This document shows, one piece after another, positions 32,114 through 38,211 of a DNA stretch of 38,211 bases. Numbering within the stretch: position 1 is the first letter of the stretch; every line of letters begins with the position of its first letter. The stretch comes from CAYSAA01 sp964428905. GTDB lineage: Bacteria > Atribacterota > Phoenicimicrobiia > Phoenicimicrobiales > Stramentimicrobiaceae. The position numbers were made by a program, and so were the translations under genes. Below the pieces are notes generated by a model, which was not told where the DNA came from, ran no database searches, and worked only from the letters and a program-made list of their open reading frames with translations. Location of the stretch: the NCBI GenBank assembly GCA_964428905.1, contig CAYSAA010000193.1, positions 1-38,211 of the forward strand, written 5' to 3'.

Positions 32114-34474
32114 ATGAATCCCAGAATTGAAAATTTACTAAAAATAAGTGTAACTACCCAGCCTTATATCGATATTGAGCGGGCAAAATTAATGACCGAA
32201 GCGTATCAGGAATATATAGGCAAAGTACCAGCTCCTATTTTAAGGGCTTTGTCTTTTAAATACTTGTTAGAACATAAGAGCATTGCTATTGATGAAGGTG
32301 AATTGATTGTTGGGGAACGTGGAATTTCTCCATGTGGTACACCTACTTATCCTGAATTGTGCTGTCATGCTATAGAGGATTTTGACTTGATTGACAAAAG
32401 AGAAAAAATATCCTTTCGGGTAAGCAAAGAGGCAAGGAAGATTCAAAAGGAGTTCGTGATTCCCTTCTGGAAGGAAAGATCCATTCGGCATCAAGTGTTT
32501 AATCTGATGGATCAGAGCTGGAGAGACTGCTATGAGGCTGGTATTTTTACCGAATTTATGGAACAGAGGGCCCCTGGTCATACAGTTGCAGATGGCAAAA
32601 TATATCAGAAGGGTTTCCTTGATTTTAAAGAAGAGATCCAACAAAGCATAACCTTCTTAGATTATGAAAACGATCTACAGGCCTATCACAAACTGATTCA
32701 GTTAAAGGCCATGTCCATCTGTGCCGAGGCCATCATATTATTAGCCAATCGCTATGCCGATCTGGCTAGAGAAAAGGCTGTACAAGAGCAGGATGATCAC
32801 AGGAAAAAGGAATTACTAAAAATTGCCCAGGTCTGCCAGCAGGTGCCTGCCCATGCTCCCAGGAGTTTTCATGAGGCCTTACAGATGTATTGGTTTGTAC
32901 ATTTAGGAGTAATCAGTGAGTTGAATACCTGGGATTCCTTTAATCCAGGTCATTTGGATCAACATCTTTATACCTTTTATGTTCAGGATATTAAAACTGG
33001 AGTACTAAATAAGGCAAAAGCCAAAGAACTTCTGGAATGTTTCTGGATTAAATTTAATAATCAACCGGCTCCTCCCAAAGTAGGTGTTACCCTGGCAGAA
33101 AGCGGAACCTATACCGATTTTGCCAATATCAACAATGGCGGATTGAAACCTGATGGTTCAGATGCCGTTAATGAAGTTACTTACCTTATTTTAGAGGTAA
33201 TTGATGAGATGAGATTATTGCAACCCAGTACCAATATTCAACTCAGCAAGAAAAGTCCTGATCAATTTTTAAAGAGAGCCTGTGAAATCATTCGAAAAGG
33301 CTGGGGGCAACCCTCTGTCTTTAATGCCGATGAAGTGATTGCCGAGATGTTAAGGCAGGGGAAAAGTTTAGTAGATGCTAGAGAAGGGGGGACCAGTGGT
33401 TGTGTGGAAACCGGTGCGTTTGGGAAAGAAGCCTACATTTTAACCGGCTATTTTAACCTGGTTAAAGTGCTAGAAGTAACTTTAAATAATGGATCAGATC
33501 CCCTGACCGGGAAGAGAATCGGCCTGGCTACCGGCAATCCAAGGTTTTTTGATCATTTCGAACAATTGTTTGATGCTTTTAAAAAACAGTTGCATCATTT
33601 TATAGAAATTAAAATGAAAGGTAATCAAATCATCGAACAATTGTATGCTACCTCTATGCCGGCACCATTTTTGTCCATTATAGTCAGTGATTGTATTAAA
33701 AAAGCGACAGATTATAATGCAGGTGGTGCCCGTTATAATACCAATTATATTCAGGGTGTAGGTATAGGTACCATCACTGACAGTCTGTCGGTTATCAAAT
33801 ATCATGTTTATGATAAAAAGAATCTCAGCATAGATACCTTACTAGCTGCCTTACAAGATAATTTCCAGGGCGAAAGGGAAATCTATAATTTAATAAGAAA
33901 CAAAACACCAAAATACGGTAATGACGATGATTATGCTGATTGTATCATGCAAGAGGTTTTTAATGCCTTTTATCAGGAAGTAGATGGCCGAAAAAATACC
34001 AAGGGAGGGGAGTACCGAATTAATATGTTACCCACTACTTGTCACATCTATTTTGGTTCTGTGATTGGTGCTACTCCGGATGGTAGAAAGGCCAAAGAAC
34101 CTTTATCAGAGGGAATTTCCCCTGTTCAGGGTGCTGATCGGATGGGGCCTACTGCTGTTATTAAATCAGCTGCCAAAATGGATCAGATCAAAACAGGTGG
34201 GACACTGTTAAACCAAAAATTTACTCCATCCCTGGTAGAAGGTGAAAAAGGTTTAGACAGTCTGGCTTATCTAATCCGAGCCTATTTTAAACTTGACGGT
34301 CATCATATCCAATTTAATGTGGTAAAAGCTGAGACGTTACGAGCTGCCCAGAAAAATCCGGAAGAATATCAAAATCTCATTGTACGGGTAGCCGGTTATA
34401 GTGATTATTTCAATAACCTCAGTAAGGCATTACAGGATGAGATAATAAGTCGTACCGAACAGGTTGTTTTGTAA
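32114..34474 (+). CDS. hypD: Trans-4-hydroxy-L-proline dehydratase (glycyl-radical enzyme)
   Basis: HypD dehydrates trans-4-hydroxy-L-proline to pyrroline-5-carboxylate without oxygen. The 786-residue protein matches my memory of the Clostridioides difficile enzyme (789 residues) nearly end to end, with a constant offset of four. The thiyl Cys is C430 and general base E432 in GTSGCVETGAFGKE, and the radical site is G761 in VRVAGYSD. H156 (APGHT), F148, D274 (TWDSF), S330, D335, F336 (ESGTYTDF), Y446 (LTGYFN) and T641 (MLPTTCH) fit the other pocket residues. Glycerol, choline and PFL-type enzymes differ here. GGAGG inside the end of the activase gene is its ribosome site, and ATG 32114 is clearly the start. 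No proC is present in the window. Confidence 0.9.
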   Translation: MNPRIENLLKISVTTQPYIDIERAKLMTEAYQEYIGKVPAPILRALSFKYLLEHKSIAIDEGELIVGERGISPCGTPTYPELCCHAIEDFDLIDKREKISFRVSKEARKIQKEFVIPFWKERSIRHQVFNLMDQSWRDCYEAGIFTEFMEQRAPGHTVADGKIYQKGFLDFKEEIQQSITFLDYENDLQAYHKLIQLKAMSICAEAIILLANRYADLAREKAVQEQDDHRKKELLKIAQVCQQVPAHAPRSFHEALQMYWFVHLGVISELNTWDSFNPGHLDQHLYTFYVQDIKTGVLNKAKAKELLECFWIKFNNQPAPPKVGVTLAESGTYTDFANINNGGLKPDGSDAVNEVTYLILEVIDEMRLLQPSTNIQLSKKSPDQFLKRACEIIRKGWGQPSVFNADEVIAEMLRQGKSLVDAREGGTSGCVETGAFGKEAYILTGYFNLVKVLEVTLNNGSDPLTGKRIGLATGNPRFFDHFEQLFDAFKKQLHHFIEIKMKGNQIIEQLYATSMPAPFLSIIVSDCIKKATDYNAGGARYNTNYIQGVGIGTITDSLSVIKYHVYDKKNLSIDTLLAALQDNFQGEREIYNLIRNKTPKYGNDDDYADCIMQEVFNAFYQEVDGRKNTKGGEYRINMLPTTCHIYFGSVIGATPDGRKAKEPLSEGISPVQGADRMGPTAVIKSAAKMDQIKTGGTLLNQKFTPSLVEGEKGLDSLAYLIRAYFKLDGHHIQFNVVKAETLRAAQKNPEEYQNLIVRVAGYSDYFNNLSKALQDEIISRTEQVVL

Positions 34475-34503
34475 GATATTAGCTATTTAAATAAAATAAT
34501 TCC

Positions 34504-34532
34504 ATTTACATTCAAGAAAAATAAATGTAAAT
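34504..34532 (+). repeat. AT-rich inverted repeat between hypD and transketolase
   Basis: ATTTACATT (34504-34512) pairs perfectly with AATGTAAAT (34524-34532), and a few T residues follow. It may be a weak terminator or an operator for the transketolase gene at 34562. The function is unproven. Confidence 0.4.
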
Positions 34533-34561
34533 TTTCTGAAAAATAGATTGGAGGCAAAAAG

Positions 34562-36535
34562 ATGCTAAATCAGGTTGCTAAAATTATTCGAGGTTTGTCA
34601 GTTGATGCTATCGAAAAAGCCAATTCCGGCCATCCGGGGTTACCCTTGGGATGTGCCGAAATTGGGTCAGTTCTATTTGCTGAAATACTTAGACATGATC
34701 CTCAAGAGCCAAATTGGCCTGATCGGGATCGATTTATACTTTCAGCCGGACATGGTTCAATCCTGTTATACGTACTTTTACATTTATCCGGCTATGATAT
34801 AACTTTAGAAGATATTAAAAATTTTAGACAAATTGGTTCGGTGACACCTGGTCATCCCGAGTACGGACATACCCCCGGAGTGGAGGTTACTTCAGGACCA
34901 CTGGGACAGGGATTGGCCAATGGTGTGGGAATGGCACTGGCCGAAAAGATGCTGGCTGCAAAGTTTAATACTGAAGAATATAACATTGTTGACCATTATA
35001 CTTACGTCTTAGCCAGTGATGGCTGTATGATGGAGGGGATAACCTCAGAAGCGGCCTCTCTGGCGGGACATTGGGGATTGGGAAAACTGATTGTTATCTA
35101 TGATCAGAACTGCATTTCTTTAGCATGTGGGACAGAGGTAACCTTTACGGAATCAGTAGCTGATAGGTTCCGTGCATATAACTGGCAGGTTATTGAAGAG
35201 GTAAATGGACACGATATTAATGAAGTAAGAGCAGCATTGATGAAAGCCAAGGAAAACAAGGACAAACCGGTTCTTATCATAGCCCGAACACATATCGGTT
35301 ACGGAGCACCGACCAAACAGGATAGCCATACCGCACATGGTGCACCTTTAGGCACAGCAGAAGTAGAAGGGTTGAAAAAAAATATCGGATTACCCATTGA
35401 TAAGCCTTTTTATATAAGTGATGAAGTCAAGGAATATTTTCAAAAGAAAAAAACAGGATTTGCCCAAAGTAGAAAAGAGTGGGAAGAAAAATTTGTAAGA
35501 TGGTCGAAGAAATTTTCGGGTAAGAGAAAAGAATGGGATAGAGGAATTCATTTAGAGTTGCCTCACAATTTTGATTTTTTGGAAATGGATTTTAGCGAAA
35601 AAATTGCCACCAGAAGTGCCTCCGGTGAAATATTAAGCAAAATTGCAGAAGAAGTTTCTTATATTGTAGGAGGCTCAGCAGACCTCTCGCCATCAACTAT
35701 GACTTATTTGGATAAATTTCCGGAGGTGAAGAAAAATTATTTTGATGCTCGGAATATCCGCTTTGGGGTAAGAGAACATGCTATGGGAGCTATTTGTAAT
35801 GGCATGTCTCTTCATAAGGGATTAAGGCCATATTGTTCCACTTTCTTGGTTTTTTCTGATTATATGAGACCTGCTATTCGGCTGGCTGCTATCATGAATT
35901 TACCTGTTGTGTTTATCTTTACTCATGATTCAATTTATGTAGGAGAAGATGGGCCTACCCATCAACCAATTGAACAGCTGGAATCATTAAGACTTATTCC
36001 TAACTTAAAGGTAATTCGTCCGGCAGATAGCGAGGAGGTCAAGGCAACCTGGCAGATTGTTCTGGAAAGGAAAGATGGTCCTACTGTTTTAATACTTTCC
36101 CGACAAAAATTACCTCTATTAAAAAAAGTGCTCGATATAAATGATTTTAGAAAAGGTGCACATATTGTCTATGAAAGAGGTAATAAATTAGATGTCACTA
36201 TATCTGCCAGCGGGAGTGAAGTTCAAACTGCATTGCAGGTAAAGGATATTTTAGAAAAAGATAATATTTCCTGTAGGATTGTTTCTATTCCTGATCGAGA
36301 AGCATTTGCCAATCAGAACCAGGATTATCGAGAAAAGATAATTGGTGGCAGAGACAAATTTCAAGTAGTTATTGAGGCTGCCACAGGACAGGGATGGTGG
36401 GAAGTTATTCCGGGACTTTCCCTGGGAATTTTTATTCGTCGATTTGGAGAAAGTGGGCCTGGGGATGAGGTAGCTAAAAAAGTTGGATTTAATCCTGAGA
36501 AGATTGCAGAAAAGATTATACTGAAAATAAGATAG
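34562..36535 (+). CDS. tkt: Transketolase, full length
   Basis: This thiamine-diphosphate enzyme moves two-carbon units between pentose-pathway sugars. The 657 residues cover all three domains in one chain. The diphosphate-binding part has NSGHPGLPLG, RDRFILSAGHGS, EVTSGPLGQGLANGVGMA and ASDGCMMEGI (Mg site). The pyrimidine domain shows GGSADLSPST, FGVREHAMGAICNGM with the catalytic Glu, and THDSIYVGEDGPTHQP. A C-terminal domain starts at about VTISASGSEV. This resembles tktA of bacteria and not the split archaeal form. TTGGAGG stands well before the ATG. Like the class II aldolase gene, it belongs to sugar-phosphate metabolism and not obviously to the hydroxyproline genes before it. Confidence 0.95.
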   Translation: MLNQVAKIIRGLSVDAIEKANSGHPGLPLGCAEIGSVLFAEILRHDPQEPNWPDRDRFILSAGHGSILLYVLLHLSGYDITLEDIKNFRQIGSVTPGHPEYGHTPGVEVTSGPLGQGLANGVGMALAEKMLAAKFNTEEYNIVDHYTYVLASDGCMMEGITSEAASLAGHWGLGKLIVIYDQNCISLACGTEVTFTESVADRFRAYNWQVIEEVNGHDINEVRAALMKAKENKDKPVLIIARTHIGYGAPTKQDSHTAHGAPLGTAEVEGLKKNIGLPIDKPFYISDEVKEYFQKKKTGFAQSRKEWEEKFVRWSKKFSGKRKEWDRGIHLELPHNFDFLEMDFSEKIATRSASGEILSKIAEEVSYIVGGSADLSPSTMTYLDKFPEVKKNYFDARNIRFGVREHAMGAICNGMSLHKGLRPYCSTFLVFSDYMRPAIRLAAIMNLPVVFIFTHDSIYVGEDGPTHQPIEQLESLRLIPNLKVIRPADSEEVKATWQIVLERKDGPTVLILSRQKLPLLKKVLDINDFRKGAHIVYERGNKLDVTISASGSEVQTALQVKDILEKDNISCRIVSIPDREAFANQNQDYREKIIGGRDKFQVVIEAATGQGWWEVIPGLSLGIFIRRFGESGPGDEVAKKVGFNPEKIAEKIILKIR

Positions 36536-36669
36536 ATAAATTCGTATGGAAAAATTTTGAATAGGTTAAAAAGACGAAGAAAATATTGAGAACCTTTTGT
36601 TAGAAAAGAAGGGTCCCCTAACAGTTAACTAAGTTATATTCATTATCTTATTTTGTTAATAAGGAAAAA

Positions 36670-37347
36670 ATGAGAAAAATTGGTGAAGTTTATACAAATT
36701 TAGAAGAAAGAGTACATGATATTATAAAAGATAGAATAATTTATCATCAATTAAAAGCGGGAGAGCGTGTTATTGATAGAAATATTGCCGAAGAATTAGG
36801 AGTCAGTAGGAGTATGGTCAGGCAAGTTTTTTCTATCCTGGTTAAAGAAGAGTTATTGAGATTGATACCAAGAAATGGGTTTTATGTAAGAGAAATAACA
36901 AAAAGAGAAGTGGAAGAAATTTATAATGTTAGAAAAATTTTAGAAGGTTATGCTATTCGGTTAGCTGTACAGAAAATTGGTCAAAAAGATATAGATAAGT
37001 TGGAGAAGGTTTTTCAGGGGGCTGAAAGAGACCTTAAAGATAAAACGGTTAGATCCTTTATTAATACGGATACACAATTTCATCAGACTATTATCGATCA
37101 TTGCGGTAACGAACATTTAAAAAAGCTTATTGAACAATATGAAAACCATTATATATTCTATCGTGTTATTGATTTAAGTCGATTAGAAAGGGCAAAGTCT
37201 TCTTACCTGGAACACTATAAAATATTTGAAGCATTGAAAGATAGAAATACAGATATCGCATCTAAATTAATGGAAGAACATATTGAAAATGCCAAACAGA
37301 TTATTCTACAAAATTTTGACCAGTATACATTTGGTAAGATTGGTTAA
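36670..37347 (+). CDS. GntR-family regulator with FCD domain
   Basis: This regulator of 225 residues has a winged helix-turn-helix domain (about 10-75: LEERVHDIIKDRIIYHQLKAG, RNIAEELGVSRSMVRQVFSIL, IPRNGFYV) and an all-helical FCD ligand-binding domain (about 85-215: EIYNVRKILEGYAIRLAV, DTQFHQTIIDHCGNEHLKKL, and HYKIFEALKDRN). The His/Asp residues that hold a metal in FCD proteins are present in those segments. AAGGA precedes the ATG. Such factors usually respond to organic acids or sugar acids. Its targets might be hypD/tkt upstream or the redox protein downstream; none can be chosen from the DNA. A TGTTAG/CTAACA inverted repeat lies upstream, within about 36590-36625. Confidence 0.9.
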   Translation: MRKIGEVYTNLEERVHDIIKDRIIYHQLKAGERVIDRNIAEELGVSRSMVRQVFSILVKEELLRLIPRNGFYVREITKREVEEIYNVRKILEGYAIRLAVQKIGQKDIDKLEKVFQGAERDLKDKTVRSFINTDTQFHQTIIDHCGNEHLKKLIEQYENHYIFYRVIDLSRLERAKSSYLEHYKIFEALKDRNTDIASKLMEEHIENAKQIILQNFDQYTFGKIG

Positions 37348-37494
37348 ATCAATTTTTAAGATTTCACTGGTATTATTAGTAGCAAGATGATTCTGAAGCG
37401 AAAGCAGAATTAGACTAGGATTTAGAATACAGTTTTTGAAAATGATATAGCATTTATCTGTTGAGGAAATTAAATAAAAAAAAGGAGCAGGAAA

Positions 37495-38034
37495 GTGGAT
37501 TGGAATCGTATATTTGCTTATGAAGAAATCAGCAAACTTTCAGAAGAGAATATTTTGGAACAAGCCTATGAGACAGGGTTTGAATATGAAAAAACAAGAT
37601 ATGGTTGTTCACAATGTGTGATTGCCGCTTTAGAAAAAGTATTCAAGTTTAACTTTCCAGACTTGGTAAAAGCTTCTTTCCCACTAGCTGGTGGAGGAGT
37701 TAACTCAACTGAAGGAACTTGTGGTGCATTGGTGGGAGGGCTTTTAGTAATTGGGTTTATGTTTGGCAGAGACAGGGAAGAATTTTTAAAAAATCAGTTT
37801 AATAGAAAATCATTAGAGATTGGCGATGTCTTATTCCAACAATTTATGAACGAGTATGGGAGCATATTGTGTAAGGACATTCAAAGAAAAATTTTTGGAC
37901 GCAATTTTAATTTAAAAGACCCAAAAGAAAAAGAAGCATTTGAACAAGCTGGTGGGCATGAAAACAAATGTCCTTCAGTAGTTGGAAAAAGTTGTTCTTG
38001 GACAGCAAAAATTATTTTAGAGCAAATAAAGTAA
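37495..38034 (+). CDS. C_GCAxxG_C_C-family putative redox protein
   Basis: This 179-residue cytoplasmic protein is of the C_GCAxxG_C_C family (named for its Cys pattern), common in anaerobes and predicted to carry out redox or metal-binding work. Here C38 and C41 (GCSQCV), C76 in EGTCGALVGG, C126, C159 and C167 give the expected set, and the middle glycine-rich segment LAGGGVNSTEGTCGALVGG is well kept. There is no signal peptide or membrane helix except a hydrophobic stretch around 78-90 that belongs to the motif. Translation starts at GTG with AAAGGAGCAGG just ahead. It follows the GntR gene after 147 bases and precedes a lysine riboswitch, so it likely ends its transcript there. The substrate is unknown. 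Confidence 0.85.
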   Translation: MDWNRIFAYEEISKLSEENILEQAYETGFEYEKTRYGCSQCVIAALEKVFKFNFPDLVKASFPLAGGGVNSTEGTCGALVGGLLVIGFMFGRDREEFLKNQFNRKSLEIGDVLFQQFMNEYGSILCKDIQRKIFGRNFNLKDPKEKEAFEQAGGHENKCPSVVGKSCSWTAKIILEQIK

Positions 38035-38063
38035 TTTACATTTATTTACGACATACAGTTTAT

Positions 38064-38091
38064 TTGACTTTTTAAAAATTATTGTTAAAAT
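38064..38091 (+). promoter_or_regulatory. Promoter of the lysine-riboswitch transcript
   Basis: TTGACT (38064-38069), a 16-base spacer and TAAAAT (38086-38091) form a good sigma-70-type promoter. Transcription would start near 38098, about 40 bases before the riboswitch core. Confidence 0.6.
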
Positions 38092-38140
38092 AGTTAACAT
38101 TAGTAACAATAAAATATTGGTTTGCCTCACTTTTTATCTG

Positions 38141-38211
38141 AAGTGGGGTAGAGGCGCGAACGATCAGGAGTACTGATAATGAGTTGAGCAGCGTAGATTT
38201 ATCAGGAAAGG
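38141..38211 (+). promoter_or_regulatory. Lysine riboswitch (L box), 5' half, cut by the window end
   Basis: The run GTAGAGGCGCGAAC at 38148-38161, then GGAGTACTGAT with its conserved AGTA and, 30 bases later, GGAAAGG match the order of the lysine riboswitch core (GAGGxGCG, AGTA, GAAAGG). The GCCGAAG part and the expression platform lie beyond the window. The gene it controls should be a lysine biosynthesis or transport gene (for example lysC, dapA, lysP) to the right. A separate hairpin, CCTCACTT (38125-38132) with AAGTGGGG (38141-38148), just precedes and partly overlaps the expected P1 strand. Confidence 0.8.

Noticed and set aside
33494..33805. Minus-strand frame inside hypD
   Set aside because: It is a shadow of a conserved coding region whose active-site residues are intact.
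1..38211. tRNA or rRNA genes
   Set aside because: No T-loop GTTCRAATC pattern with matching acceptor stems and no rRNA-like stretches were seen on either strand by eye; a covariance search would settle it.

Overview
The window is 38.2 kb of AT-rich bacterial DNA that reads like the chromosome of a fermentative anaerobe. The evidence is an oxygen-sensitive glycyl-radical enzyme with its radical-SAM activase, a C_GCAxxG_C_C redox protein, sugar ABC uptake systems, and Gram-positive-style RNA control: a T-box leader, and the first half of a lysine riboswitch at the right edge. Several genes start with TTG or GTG behind strong AGGAGG-type sites. This fits Clostridia/Halanaerobiales-like Firmicutes or an uncultured relative such as Atribacterota or Thermotogota. 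The lineage cannot be fixed from sequence reading alone.

Layout. 1-1250 is an insertion-sequence graveyard: a frameshifted, truncated IS1182-type transposase abuts an inverted 5' fragment of an IS110-type recombinase. 1744-7483 is a sugar ABC locus (binding protein, permease, single-domain ATPase) with an unusually AT-rich aldose-1-epimerase-like gene in the middle and a URO-D/corrinoid-methyltransferase-like gene at the end. 7575-8910 is a degraded stretch: a sugar-dehydrogenase fragment, a small secreted beta-sandwich-like protein, a 55-residue membrane peptide and a broken DEAD-box helicase. 9104-12885 is a second, complete sugar ABC operon (binding protein, double ATPase, permease), with an IS30-like scrap between its first two genes. 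13178-15362 (minus strand) is a histidine kinase/response regulator pair. Divergent from it lie alpha-glucan phosphorylase and a protein with a degenerate Nudix box (15711-18104). Next come purD-purH (18451-21330), then a T-box leader (probably serine, UCC) before a class V aminotransferase, a phosphoglycerate dehydrogenase and a DUF1015 protein, all overlapping (21783-25051).

From 25187 the theme is amino-acid metabolism: an IclR regulator, ornithine carbamoyltransferase, a class III aminotransferase of the GABA/ornithine group, PyrR, remnants of an M20 peptidase and perhaps a zinc alcohol dehydrogenase, and a class II aldolase. A glycyl-radical activase follows one base ahead of a glycyl-radical enzyme whose active-site residues match trans-4-hydroxy-L-proline dehydratase (HypD). 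Transketolase, a GntR/FCD regulator, the C_GCAxxG_C_C protein and the lysine riboswitch close the window.

The most interesting reading is metabolic. HypD yields pyrroline-5-carboxylate, which equilibrates with glutamate semialdehyde. The class III aminotransferase could turn that into ornithine, the substrate of the neighbouring carbamoyltransferase. The link is inferred from proximity and family chemistry and is not proven. I saw no CRISPR array, prophage, rRNA or tRNA gene.
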